Assembly: GCF_037975245.1 (NCBI RefSeq)
Contig: NC_092572.1
Span: 29,795,989-29,859,988, forward strand
DNA: 64,000 nucleotides
Origin: Apostichopus japonicus
Taxonomy: Eukaryota; Echinodermata; Holothuroidea; Aspidochirotida; Stichopodidae
Direction of reading: 5' to 3'
A model generated the notes under the pieces. That model was not told the DNA's origin. It made no database searches and worked only from the letters and a program-made list of their open reading frames with translations. Position numbers and translations under genes: made by a program. Position 1 is the stretch's first letter, and each line of letters opens with the position of its first letter. Of the stretch, positions 37,177 to 49,589 are shown one piece after another.

Positions 37177-38205
37177 TGTCTAGCTATCAAACTCTAGTAT
37201 GATGTGGACATAGGAAAATCGTATGTCTGGCTATCAAATTCTATTATGATGTTGACAAAGGAGAATTCTGGCTATCAAACTCTATTTTGATATTGACATT
37301 CGAGAATCGTATGTCTGGCTATTAAACTCTATTCTGATATTGACATAGGATAATTGTATTTCTGGCTATCAAGCTCTGCTATTGACATTGGAGAATCGTT
37401 TGTCTGGCTATCAAATTCTCTTATGATGTTGACATAGGAGAATCGTATGTCTGGCTATCAAACTCTATTATGATGTTGACATAGAAGAATGGTAAGTCTG
37501 GCTATTAAACTCTATTCTGATACTGACATAGGATAATTGTATTTCTGGCTATCAAACTCTGCCATTGACATTGGAGAATCGTATGTCTGGCTATCAAACT
37601 CTATTATGATGTTGACATAGAAGAATGGTAAGTCTGGCTATTAAACTCTATTCTGATACTGACATAGGATAATTGTATTTCTGGCTATCAAACTCTGCCA
37701 TTGACATTGAAGAATCGTTTGTCTGGCTATCAAATTCTCTTATGATGTTGACATAGGAGAATCGTATGTCTGGCTATCAAACTCTATTATGATGTTGACA
37801 TAGAAGAATGGTAAGTCTGGCTATTAAACTCTATTCTGATACTGACATAGGATAATTGTATTTCTGGCTATCAAACTCTGCCATTGACATTGGAGAATCG
37901 TATGTCTGGCTATCAAATTCTCTTATGATGTTGACATAGAAGAATCGTATGTCTGGCTATCAAACTCTATTATGATGTTGACATAGGATAATTGTATTTC
38001 TGGCTATCAAACTCTGCTATTGACATTGGAGAATCGTATGTCTGGATATCAAATTCTCTCATGATGTTGACATAGGAGAATCGTATGTCTGGCTATCAAA
38101 CTCTATTATGATGTTGACATAGGAGAATGGTAAGTCTGGCTATCAAACTCTATTAATGATGTTGACATAGGATAATCGTTTTTTTCCGGCTATCAAACTC
38201 TATTA
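37177..38205 (+). repeat. ~47-bp minisatellite with higher-order structure, >20 units
   Basis: GTCTGGCTATCAAACTCTAT plus TATGATGTTGACATAGGAGA recur with unit lengths of about 38-48 bases. A composite landmark AGAAGAATGGTAAGTCTGGC occurs at 37482, 37619 and 37802, spacings of 137 and 183 bases, i.e. three- and four-unit blocks have been duplicated. Shorter units lack part of the TATTATGATG segment. Confidence 0.9.
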
Positions 38206-40860
38206 CTTTTTGTTGTAAGTTTGACTTTGTTTCTCCTTACTCATGAAATATGGATATTAATATATTTGAAAAATACATATAAGCTTTCTGATATAAATCG
38301 AATATAACTCCAGGCATATTATACTCACCAAACTATAAGACTGAGTAAACGTTGTATGTTATTATCATAGGTATGCAGTGTGCACATATGCTATACCTGA
38401 TTGTGTTTGCGTCTGTTGACCTGACCGGAAATTTTCACACGCACATGCGCAGTTGAAATCGTAAATAATAATTTCTAATGCTTTAAGTGTCAAGTGCACA
38501 TTGTCATGTACAAAACAGCACACCCGTCGCCATTCCCGTTCCCTAAGTTATCAAGATCAATCAAGGCACCTCAGTTCAATATCAAGCTAAGTTGCATAAT
38601 CAGGAATGTACAAGTCGTAACGTAAACATGAGTAGATATAGCCATATTTTAAGACACGTGACAGATTTTGCGAACCAACAAATATCAATATTTACATATA
38701 TAAAGTCGCCCTTTATTGTATCTTTTTATTCTGTTTTGTACGTACATAAAACGGAATTTTCCCTCTTTGAAATTATACCTATAGGTTGCTCTAAAAGCTT
38801 GTCTCTATATACTGGATCAGAAGTTACGATTTTAACACGTCTAGCATTAAATACAAACAGTATCTTGACAAGATGCATTACCACAGTTGATCGTCCCAAA
38901 TAAGACAGGTGTAGCAGATTAAATGTGCATGTTAACATATGTCAAACTTAAACCATTCCCTATAGAGATTATGGGCACTGTGGACTTACTTGTTTGCGTA
39001 ATGTGGCTTTTGCATTTTGTTGTTATCGCACATGTAGAAATGCTGAGCACGAATCGTACATTGATTGTTTTGGCGGTTTATTTAACAGTTAAGGGGACCA
39101 AGTATGACATTTCTTTGTAACTGAGGTTGATACCAAAGGTGTACTTTTTCTGTTTTATGATGATTTCATTTTTTGAGATCAATCGTTATTCCCAAGGACA
39201 AAATATTAGATCCAGACGGGCAGGTTATTTCATACTTCACTAGAAGCCGAATTGTTATCTCAGTCTCTGCATTACATTATCTTACGACTAGCAATAGATA
39301 AGCTTTGTCTTTCGACTAATCATAGATAGGGACATATGTGAAATGTAAGGGCGCCCTTATTAGCGTCACCACAAAGGCAGAGATATGAAATGCTCCAACT
39401 CCAGTCTAATCCGCATGTGTTGGAAAATACAGTAGCTGGTTGCACTCCGTCGATAAAATTATGCATAACCGAACCTGTCATCAGATCAGGTATCAGGTAT
39501 TGTCTTACGTTCCACAAGTTATTTTTGTTATTTAAATTTTCGTATTGGTTTTTGAAATGGTTTTCTTCAGTGTAAGAGCAGTAAGAAGTACCGCCGGTTC
39601 AATTGTCATTACTGCAGTATATATGTAAAAGTAAGCAATATTTTACTCACTACGATGATAATTGTTTTTGAAAGAAATTTAAAAGGAATAAAACGATAAC
39701 CACAATTATTTGCATGTTCTTGGCATCATTCCGTTAATTGACCTATACATCAGGCTCACAACAATAAAGAGTTCGCATTATTGTACATTATAAACACCTA
39801 CACGGAGACACGTGAAATTTACTAATGTTAGGATATATGGGTCGTCCATTACACAGCTATATGAAGTAATTTTCCCGTCGTGAGAAGATCCGTCTTTTTC
39901 ATTATTCGCCCCGATTCTTATATGCAAAGTAAGATACTCATATATTAATAGGTTGTAAATGGTATGAAAAAGTATGAAAAAGTATGAAAATCATCGAAAT
40001 AATTTATTCCAAACCCACCATAGAAATGCTCAAAGTGTGTGATAATGTTCATAACGTTATGTTGCAACAGAGCAGTATGTATGGCATCTATCTACACAAC
40101 ACTCGTTGCAAAACGTTACAAAAGCAAACAGCGCCGTCATTTAGTGTCACATGTTGTGTCATAAACCAGTAAAGTAAGGCATTAATGTAATTCCAAATCA
40201 TCAACACATTTTTATACTTTTATTATTGACTTATATGTGTGATTAATATTGACGTTAAAGGAGAAGTACACGAGAAGAATATTTCTATAGGAATCATGAA
40301 CTAATTGATACGGTATTATATGAATTTCGGTCTCCTGCTCTAAGATGTTTTCAGGAACTTTGATTTGAAAATGCACCGTTTGAAGTGTTTCCATCTTTTA
40401 TGGATATTTATGAGAATGATGGAGATATTTATGAGAATGATGGGCATTGTTACTTTATCGGGAGTTTTATTAATTAGCTAGAGAAAGTAAAAGTCTGTCT
40501 TGCGAGGGTGAACATATATAAACATAAAAAACTAAATTTTGTACAGTATGTAGATGGCCTGTTACTGAATGACCATACGTGTAAAATACTTCGTGTGAAA
40601 AGTCATACCAAAAATGAATAACAACCATGAAACGACCTCTCAGTTCATACTTCATCTGTGTGATTTCTTTGCCTTGGATTAATCTCGAACACAACTCTGC
40701 GGGAATAATTTTAAAAAAAAGGTTACATATACGTCCAATCTTTCCTTGATCACCAAATACATCATTGTGCTTAAAAACTAAAATTAATTCAAACTTTGGT
40801 AAAATTATCACCTAAATAGTAACAATTCCACACAGTGCTATGATGACAGGTAATAAGCAT
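38206..40860. other. Gene-less stretch; weak promoter-like motifs near 38.4 kb
   Basis: Near 38425-38455 ACCGGAAAT (ETS-like) and CACATGCGCAG (NRF1-like) lie close together, upstream of a 103-codon frame (38592-38903) with no recognised domain. Short direct repeats occur at 39960-39990 (AGTATGAAAA x3) and 40400-40445 (TATTTATGAGAATGATGG x2). Nothing else is supported. Confidence 0.35.
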
Positions 40861-40864
40861 TTGA

Positions 40865-41249
40865 TTTTCCAGGGGGAGGGTGCAAGTTGTTTAGAAAATT
40901 TGAATGGCCATTTAGCATTTACACATTGTTTCCAGCTGACAAATATGTTTTATTGCTAAAATACATCAAGAGAAATGACAGAACAATATACTATCAACAT
41001 AGCTATACAAATTCTTTGTAACTATATACCATGGAATGAGGATTGAGGAATTCGGCTTCTGGATACATCTTACAAGTTGTATGAGGGAGAAACAACATTC
41101 AGTCTTGCATGACTTTTTCTTTCCTAGTAAAAACGGGCCCTCCCTAACCAAAGAGGTACCCTATTTTTGTGCATCAGTATAGCGAGGGCCCCCTTTTGGT
41201 CGGGGCCCTCGGCTCAGCACAGTCCGGGTCCATAGTAGTTACGCTACTG
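40865..41249 (-). repeat. Dispersed repeat family R3, copy 1
   Basis: Closely matches 44153-44635 in the same orientation from 'tttgaatggccatttagcat' to 'catagtagttacgctactg'. On the minus strand it starts CAGTAGCGTAACTACTATGG, a GC-rich head, and ends in an AT-rich body. A shared minus-strand frame (CKTECCFSLIQLVRCIQKPN) is open in both copies but has no recognised domain and may be incidental. Confidence 0.75.
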
Positions 41250-41924
41250 ATCAGGTCACTGGGGACTAAACAAAGTCTTGTATAGTTGACGAATTCCCGA
41301 TCCCCGTGTTTCCCAAATCTACGTGCATAAACTCAAAACCCTATGAGTTCTGTTTCGGGTTTAGAATTACTGTGCTATTTCCAGCAATTCAGATCTCTAA
41401 ATAAGATTAGTCACATGTAGTTAACGTGTTTGACGTAATAAGTATTGTCACTTCCTAATTCATAAAGTTCTTGAAATGTGAATAAGTATTGTTTGTTGAA
41501 ATTTCAGGTTTAATCCCAGTTCTTGATCGTCTGCATAGAATATAGTTGAAAAGGGAGTCAGCTTACAACAAGACCTCTCCTGCGAGCATAATCTTAAGCA
41601 ACCTTTTGTGAATTAGAAGATTTCACGGAATCCGTTTTTCTTTTATTGCTTGCTTCGAAGTCATCGATAGTATCGGGGCATAAGCCTATTGTACATTTAC
41701 GTCTTGAAAGGAAACGACATTCTTACTGCTTGCTGCAATGTAAACAAGACATTGAAGCGTGAGCTTCTCGTTAATAAAGATATTCAGATCCGTTGTTCTA
41801 ATGAGAGTGAAACAGGATGAATAGAGATTTCGTTGAAGGCAGTGTCATTCACTGTTACCAATAGATTGTATCCAACCCATAATATCAATTTAAGCTCGTT
41901 AAAAGTTAATTTGTCAAATGGCTC
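41250..41924. other. Gene-less AT-rich stretch
   Basis: No repeat, frame or motif cluster that I can support. Confidence 0.4.
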
Positions 41925-41995
41925 AGAGGGTAGAGCAGTGGACTGGTAATCTGATGAACTGAGTTCGACTCCACCAATGGTTGGTTATACACGTT
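41925..41995 (+). repeat. tRNA-like sequence (SINE head or tRNA pseudogene)
   Basis: A perfect D-arm GCTC-AGAGGGTA-GAGC with A-box TGGCTCAGAGG is followed by an anticodon-loop-like CTGGTAA and a B-box GTTCGACTC. The acceptor arms do not pair and the anticodon and T stems are weak, so this is not a functional tRNA. A tRNA-derived SINE head or a decayed tRNA copy is likely. Confidence 0.6.
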
Positions 41996-42064
41996 TATAA
42001 TTTCTTTTTCTCTTTCAGTAGTCGACGCTGAAGTCTTGATATATTAATTCAACCATTTAATTTA

Positions 42065-42405
42065 CTAGCTGATGTGATGGCCGATGCTGTTAAGAGGGTG
42101 ACGAAAGACTCATTCCTCGTCGGTCGTGTAAGTCGTGGCTAGGGTTCAAGACAGGCCTCTAGCGATAATACCTCTGGCTGTGGCATGGTGCTTTTTGTGG
42201 CCTAGGATCCCGTACCATGTCTCCCTTGTTGTCGCAAAAGAACACGGGAGGATGCGCAGAGGGTCGGTCAAATCGACCAGAAGCGTACTAGGTGGCGTGC
42301 GTGAATCCTTGCCTTTGGCCAGAGGTGGGGACACTCTCTGCGACCGGCATGCTTGCAGCCACCGTCCACTGAATACGTGGCCTGATGAGGCGCTATTCTC
42401 CTAAA
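42065..42405. other. GC-rich island of unknown nature
   Basis: This block is clearly GC- and CpG-richer than its surroundings and starts about 70 bases after the tRNA-like sequence. It is largely open in one frame on each strand (plus about 42135-42404, minus about 42146-42334), but neither product has a recognised domain. It could be the body of a tRNA-headed retroelement, a decayed retrocopy, or foreign DNA. Confidence 0.35.
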
Positions 42406-43044
42406 AGTGAATCTACGGATGCCTTTAAAGGCCATATAATTATTTTATATTAAAAAACACCCTGTTTCAAACTAGCGCCATCGAATTCCTTAAAGGCCGT
42501 TTTTTTCTTCTTATCACTCTGAAGGTGGAATGGATTTCATTTTAATAGATTATTTGTGGTAAGCCAAGCAACACATTCAAACAGTCATGCGGTTCACAAG
42601 GGTTTGCAGGAACTTAATTAAACTCATTGTTTGACATAAATGTGTTGGTAAAGATTTACACAACCTACACCAAAACAAGCATTATATTCGTTGCAATACC
42701 AGAGACATACAAGCAAGCAAGACCATAAGATAAATTTTAATATACATATAGAAATCAATCTATATCACTTTTGCAAGAAAACCCAGTATTCCAGAGTCAA
42801 TGTGGTCCCATTCTAAGCCACAGTGTTGTAGCAAATTGTCATACCGGATAGTACGTAGTTTCGGAAACAGTGATTCTTAAGAACTTTGTTTAAGATTCAC
42901 AATAAAAAATACCGCGTATTGTTTTTTGATAACTTCAGAAACAAAACTAACTTTGATATGCCGTGGACCGTTAAAAAGCCACTGCTCTCAGTCTAGCTAG
43001 GGTTGTATTCCTATAGCACATTTATTTATTTTTTGTTTGTGTTT
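42406..43044. other. AT-rich spacer
   Basis: Nothing that I can support. Confidence 0.4.
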
Positions 43045-43345
43045 TGGAATGACCCTTTAAACAGTTGAGGTTCACTAGTTAAAGTGACTGGACCTTTTAG
43101 TTTATTACACATCCCATCAGACTAGTTCCTCAGTTGCACTACACAACTCAATGGGAAAAATTAAGATGATATGGTCTCAAATGACATGTTCTAATTTATT
43201 TAAAAAAATTAAGGACTTATGGTGTTGAATGCCATCCAAGTGTGCTCTGTTGCTTATATGAAGTTTAACGAACATATTCTGGTTGACCTTAAAAGCAACT
43301 GATTAACATTAACTTTGAGAACTGCAATGAGGAGCCGACATCACC
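43045..43345 (-). repeat. Dispersed repeat family R1, reverse copy
   Basis: The reverse complement carries the R1 blocks in order: 'aaggtcaaccagaatatgtt', 'agcaacagagcacacttgga', 'ggcattcaacaccataagtc', 'tttgagaccat', 'cattgagttgtgta' and 'ccagtcactttaactagtga'. Confidence 0.5.
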
Positions 43346-44152
43346 ATCAAGTTAGCCTAAACGAATGTTCTAGAAATTAAGTATATTTAACGATACATGT
43401 CTTGAGAAATATTGGCATAGCTACAGAAACATTATTGGTCTCAAAGTTGTCTGTTTTCTTTGTATTATAACAAATCATGACCAAAATTCTGCTTTATTCA
43501 TTATTTAATTATTTAAGTGAGTTATCAAGTTACAGCAAAATCTACCTGTCGATCATTTTCCATGAGTGAATACCGGGGATAATTTTTTAAGAAAAATCAC
43601 CCAGGAAAGAACATGAGCACGAGAACCAAACTACCGAACGTCCGATCCGCTCTCAACCCCAGTGCCCGTCAGGTGTGTATCACCGTTCCCCTCGAAAGAG
43701 AACAGATACTACACATCTTCGGGGATGTCTTCAACTCTTCGGTCGATCTTTTCGTTGTACACGTCTCAGGATAAAACTAGTTTGATCTCGGAAGAATGTT
43801 ATCCGATTCATTGTTCTTTATTCTATTTGTTTTACCAGTCAATAAACTACATTCAGATGAACAATAAACAGATGGAGAAAACTGCCATTACTGAAATACC
43901 AAGAACACCATCGGTTGGCGCGGAGCATACCACGATTTTTGTTGGCCAAAAAGTACTCCTAGGTCGTCGGAAAAGACACTTCCCGGGCGTTTCAAGTTGC
44001 ATTTACAATCGGTTATTTTGAGATCTCATGTCTTAGGATTTTGGATAATTTCTGTAATGCATTATGGGACCGTATGCAATGAACATAACTAGAAAACTGT
44101 TGGTTGGGTGAAATCATTGAAATGTCAAATGTTTAACTTTTTTTCAATTTTG
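43346..44152. other. Gene-less stretch
   Basis: A 119-codon plus-strand frame at 43662-44021 has no recognised domain and starts at a non-ATG codon. Nothing else is supported. Confidence 0.35.
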
Positions 44153-44635
44153 ATTTACAGGGGAAGGGGGCAAGTGCCCCCTCCCTTGCCCTCCCTGCGG
44201 CACGCCCATGGGCAAAGGTCTAAAGATTTACGCAGCATCAATGCAGGGGGTCTTGGTTTAGAACATTTGAATGGCCATTTAGCATTTACACATTGTTTCC
44301 AGCTGAAAAATATGTTTTAATGCTAAAATACATCAAGAGAAATGGCAGAACAATACTATCAACATAGCTATAAAACTTCTTTCTAACTATAAACCATGGA
44401 ATGATGATTGAGGAATTCGGCTTCTGGATACATCTTACAAGTTGTATGAGGGAGAAACAACATTCAGTCTTGCAATTTTTTTCTTTCCCAGTAAAAACGG
44501 GCCCTCCCTCCCAGTAAAAACGGGCCCTCCCTATCCAAAGAGGTACCCCTTTTCTGTGCATCAATATAGCGAGGGCCCCATTTTGGTCGGGGCCCCGGCT
44601 CAGCACGGTCCGAGCCCATAGTAGTTACGCTACTG
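44153..44635 (-). repeat. Dispersed repeat family R3, copy 2 (longer)
   Basis: Matches 40865-41249 but has about 70 extra bases near 44190-44255 and an internal 23-base direct duplication of CCCAGTAAAAACGGGCCCTC at about 44488-44533. It ends exactly at CGCTACTG, where the 26-bp array begins. Confidence 0.75.
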
Positions 44636-45235
44636 TTCTCATACGATATGCTGAATCATTCTCTTACCCTGTTATGAATTATTCTCTTATTGTTATGAAT
44701 AATTCTCATATACTGTGATGAAATTATTCTCATATACTGTGATATATTATTTTCAAACCCTGTGATGAATTAATCTCATACGATATGCTCAATAATTCTC
44801 ATACGACATGCTGAATAATTTTCATATATTGTAATGAATTCTTCGCATATACTGTGATGAATTATTCTCATTCTTTGTGATAATTTAGTTTCAAACGCTG
44901 AGATGAATTAATCTCATACGATATGCTCAATAATTCTCGTACGACATGCTGAATAATTCTAATTCCCTGTCATGAATTCTTCTCATGCTTTGTGATAATA
45001 TATTTTCATACACTGTGCTAAATTTCTCTGCTAAACTATTCTCACATACCGTTATGAATAATTCTCACACGGCGTGATGAATTATTCTCATTCAGTATGA
45101 TGAAATATTCTCATAACTCGATGATAAATTATCACTGTGTTTTTCGGTGATGAATTATACTCTCCGATGGAATGAATTATTCTCATTCTTTGTGATAAAT
45201 TATGTTCATACCCTGTGATGAATTATTCTCGTACG
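44636..45235 (+). repeat. ~26-bp minisatellite, unit TGATGAATTATTCTCATACC
   Basis: More than twenty diverged units alternate ATTCTCATA with TGTGATGAATTA and ATGCTGAATA variants, starting exactly at the end of R3 copy 2. A longer internal duplication is visible: 'gatgaattaatctcatacga' occurs at about 44762 and 44902. Confidence 0.85.
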
Positions 45236-48200
45236 AGTATCGCTGGGAAACCTATTTGACTTGTTGCAGTGTGAAGTCCTTATGACAACATAACACAGCA
45301 AACGGGCGCCGGGAAAGCAAAGCACCCCTTCCCCCTGCTTTTTTTACCCACCCACTACAAATAAGCAGGATTCGCGAAGACTGTCAAAAAAAAACTTGTA
45401 TCTAATGTTTCCAACCGTTACCATGACCTATCTAGTTTTATTTTGGCCTCTTCCACATATTTGGTGGACTTTCGCTAAACAAAAGAAAACCTGAAATGGA
45501 AATATCATAGATATGCAGGTGACCATCATGTGTTATTGTATGAGAAACGTATGAGAAACTAGAAGCCTGCTCTCAACCGTGCACGACGGGTTGGACTAAA
45601 GATTGCGGAATGCATACACAATACTGTGCATCGATAGTGCTCCTCTCTCTGTGTGACTTCGTGCACACTTTCGGAGCACACGAATGGAACCGCAGCACGA
45701 AGGGGGACAGGGGAGGAGGGGACAGAGGGGTACTCTTCAGAATCAAACAATGTTGCATATTGACCAAACACAATAGGGTTCCAGTACTCAAAACATACAT
45801 GCGGCTCTTTGTGAACGTATACCTCCATGACAGTTTGCTGGTGCAAGTTATACATATACCTGCATGGCATGACTTATCCTTTTGGGGGAGTATTGCTGGT
45901 AGTTGTTCTGACAACCAAGGCTACCATTAAATTTAGTTGGTTCCATCCATGGAAAACTCGCTTTTATCACAAAATTAATACATTTATTTAGATTCTGATC
46001 AGGTTCATTCACTTTAGGTACTGGGACTTTTCTGGAATCCCCCCCCCCCCTCACTCTCCCAAGAATGCCTCAGAAAAGAAATGTTGTTGGTATACCCTTG
46101 CATCACATGGTTTGTTCTCCCACGATAGCAACAAATTTAGCAAATGACATATAATGACCTCTTATTGCACGGCTCTTCCCGCCAAGCTTGTGAAGCTTTT
46201 AAGCAGCTATCAATCACGTTTGTCTGAAGTTGGAAACGATTAATTGTATAGGCTACCATACTTCCGAAAAGTTCACATATAGACACACACTGCATGTATA
46301 CTTTTAAGTTTATGTATTGAAAGAAAGTTACATTTTTAAAGACCTTAAGAAAACCTGGACACTCTAGCTTGCTTGAGGGACGATATAATTTTGTGCAAGA
46401 ACTGGAAAAATTCTGATAAATCTGGACGAATGGTAAGGCAAGCTTTAGCCTAAGCAGAATGAAGCCTGGAATCTGGGGGGTTATCAGGGCGTAGGCTGAT
46501 GCCGAGTGGATGCAGGCTGTAACAGCAGGGACCAACTCAATTCAGCAGGAAGAACGGAGGTTCAGTAGAAGAAAAAAATATCCGTCCATCATAACTGACG
46601 ACATCCATTCCATCAGCTCATTAAAAAGAAAGTACACTTGTGTAATCCATATCAATCTTAGAACTGTTAGTTTTAAAGTTAATATCAAGGTTTAAGTTGT
46701 GTGGCAAATGAAACCAACATACTTGTAGTGTGAGTGCAAAACTACGCCCGCGTTTGAGTATAAATATATCAAATTAAATCTTAGAAAGAGTATGAGTACA
46801 TAGCCCAGAGTACCAGTACAGTTGACGAAATTAGCTTGTTCAGAGTATGAGTGGTATAATCCCAAGTATGAGGAAAAGTCTATAAATAACTACTGTACTT
46901 TAAACTTTCTTTACACATTAATACTTGATTGTTTAATCATTATTTCTGACATGAGTAAGGTGATTAATAAGAAAACAGAGTAACATAAGTATAGTAAATA
47001 GTAAATATCAATGAAACATAATATACATGATCCATACTTAATTTGAGTCCAACCATAATTGACGTGCAAACATATTAAAAATATGCACTTACAAAGCTTA
47101 CCTACATGAACTTAAGTAACTTGTTTTTCTCTGTTCTCTGATGTAAATTAAAAGAAAATTCGTTTTTTTTGTGTGGATATTTTGTTTGTCATTATTTGAC
47201 TAATTGCATCTAATCAACTCTTGCCTCACCATCAAATTGATGAGGATCTGAAATGCTCTCAGATAATCTGAGAGTCAGATAAATGGGAATTTCTGGAGTA
47301 AGCTATCTCCAAAACTTTCAAATGCAACACGATACTGTAAATATTAAAAAGTGAAAACTTCTTCTGGTATATGGTACATTGTGGAGGGAGCAAACCTGAA
47401 ATCTAAGCCCAGTTGCTAGACTTGTCTAATAGATGGTTTGATCTGCTGTTCAGTCAGCTTTGAGCAGCATGATCTTGGGACGATACACCACATGCGCCAA
47501 ACAAGCATGGGTGTCTTTTTGAGATAGGGGGACACAATATCAAATGTCCCCTCTACTTGTGCACATTTTAAAACCAGTTACCTATACTGGGTCACAATTT
47601 GTTACAACTCTTATGTTCCTCCCTATGTAAAATTCTTATAGATCGCAAGTTCAGTCAGTCGACAGGAATTTTGTGATTTCTGTACACGAATGATGGATTT
47701 GTACCGCATGCGCTGTCCAAAGTGGCTCTTTTTGCTATGCTACAAGCACGCGATGAGTGTTCCATCTAACAGACACACAATATGCATACAGTGTCTGAGT
47801 GATAGGACTACAACACGTTCGTATGTATTCTGTTGTATAGCTGTAGCAGTGACAGAAAATGCTAAGTTTGAAACATTTTATCGTTATTTTAAGGCTTCTA
47901 TGGGTGGTAGAACTTTGATGTAGTATGTGCAGTGAGCCTACTGGCGAACGGGGTGCCAAGGTGTTGGCCCAATAAGGTGCGCTTGGGATCGCCCGTCCCT
48001 GACCATCTGGATAGCTATTGATAATTAGGCCTGAATCACTGACTAGCTTCCATTGTCACGGGGCAACCAGTGTAAACGGTTATTTTCCGAAACGTGATAC
48101 AACATCAAATCTACGAAATACCGGGCTACCCGACATGAATCTAGAAGGGGGGGGGGGGGAGGTAGATGCATGGTCACAGCAAGATTAAATTATTAAATTC

Positions 48201-48261
48201 AAAGGTATTCCAATTCTACGTTGGCTTAATAGGGACATAGGGGAAAAGGGGGTCCTCAAAT
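45236..48261. other. Gene-less stretch, unrecognised frames only
   Basis: Overlapping frames on both strands around 45559-45930 and a 132-codon minus-strand frame at 46137-46535 have no recognised domain. An NRF1-like GCATGCGC is at 47706-47713. C12 is at 46039-46050 and G13 at 48147-48159. Nothing else is supported. Confidence 0.35.
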
Positions 48262-48402
48262 CTCCAAATGTGGACTTTTATCTCAATATCTGGACTTTTT
48301 ATCTCAAACATTTGACTTTTTATCTCAAACATTTGACTTTTTATCTCAAAATTTTGAAATTTTATCCAACAATTTGACTTTAATCTCAAAATTTTGACTT
48401 AT
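48262..48402 (-). repeat. 23-bp minisatellite, unit TTTGACTTTTTATCTCAAAA
   Basis: Six units of TTTGACTTTTTATCTCAAA-(CA/AT) are in tandem. The reverse complement (TTTGAGATAAAAAGTCAAA) is the same unit as the degenerate array at 15455-15760. A C17 run (48478-48494) follows within 80 bases. Confidence 0.8.
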
Positions 48403-48876
48403 AAATTAAAAAAAACACTAGACCAATATATGAAGAAAAATCTTTCAACTAATCCTTTTTTAACGTTGTGTTATCTTCCCCCCCCCCCCCCCCCTACAAG
48501 AATACCATTAGTAATATTACAGTCACGAAACTTATTACGACCGCCCTATCACCAGTACAAAAAAAGTATGGCATAAAGGTTAGAACATGCTTGTCGCATC
48601 TATACACAGTACCTCATGGACTGTAAAAATGTATACATTAACGACGGATCCTGCATGATGGGGAGTAAATCCATAGACTGACATCCCATCTGCCTTTCCC
48701 TATATCTGGAGACGCTTTTGAATGGCTCTCATCCCCTTACGTTATTGAAACCGGTTAGCCGAGAACTATACACCGGCTGTATGGGCCGAAATGTTGGGAA
48801 ACTTACTAGCTTTGGGATCACATCACGATTAATCTTTTGTTTTAAAATTGCGTATATTAATCTGAAAATATTACAG

Positions 48877-49034
48877 AACATCATCACGACCGTCTTATTT
48901 CAAATTTGAATAGATGTGGCTTGAGGGTCAGAAAGCATGTTTTAGGGGATGGAAACTGCTACTTCCGAGCCCTCAAAGATCAGTTAATCAGAAATCGGAG
49001 TATAGCTTTATTGGCCTACTGTACATACACCAAG
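48877..49034 (+). pseudogene. Exon-sized OTU-domain cysteine protease fragment
   Basis: In the frame containing TGT at 48915, the translation reads HHHDRLISNLNRCGLRVRKH then VLGDGNCYFRALKDQLIRN. GDGNC-FRAL is the catalytic core of OTU-family deubiquitinating proteases, with the catalytic Asp at 48948-48950 and the nucleophile Cys at 48957-48959. The frame opens after a TAA at about 48861 and is bounded by a possible acceptor (ATTACAG|AA, 48876) and a possible donor (AAG|GTTAGT, 49035). No other OTU exon (such as the catalytic His region) was found nearby. It may be one exon of a split gene or a fragment of an OTU-bearing transposable element; no stop interrupts the core. Confidence 0.6.
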
Positions 49035-49589
49035 GTTAGTCTAAGCCTACCAGAACAGGATAAACATCAGCTTTGTTGAACATTCTAATTTATACATTTG
49101 CTTGATATGTACTGCAACTATTGTTTTCTTTTTAATGCATTGTTTGTGTGTATATAGACCTCTACCATACTAATTACTTTATAAATGAAAGCAATGGGAT
49201 CTCGTCATGTTCTACGTGACTTCAAGAAACATATACTAGCTCTTTGGCTTGAGGTTTTATTACAGAAGTGTATGAGCGGAAGCAAGTTTTTATCTGTTGC
49301 ATTCTAACATTTTCGAGCAGATACGTCTCAGGGACGCACGTTTCAAAATCCTAGTAAAGCAGTGGTTCGTGAACCGTGATTGGTTTATGTTCCATATCAG
49401 ATTACGATATTATGAAGTTTTTAATTTCCTTAGGGTCTACTTTTCACCTCATTTAAGTTTGAGTTGCAACACTGATAATGGTTATTAGACCAGTTGTAAA
49501 AGCTGGCGCCTAATTTTTGGTTTCGATGATAATCGTAACCTTTGCTTTCATGATGGCGTATGTGAGTGTGTGTGCGCGTTTCTGACGCC

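Noticed and set aside
41925-41995. Functional tRNA gene
   Set aside because: D-arm and B box are good but the acceptor arm does not pair and the T and anticodon stems are weak.
42370-42405. Hammerhead ribozyme suggested by CTGATGAGGCGC
   Set aside because: The required GAAA and flanking stem pairings are not present.
46137-46535. 132-codon minus-strand frame
   Set aside because: No recognised domain, no promoter or splice signals; length plausible by chance.
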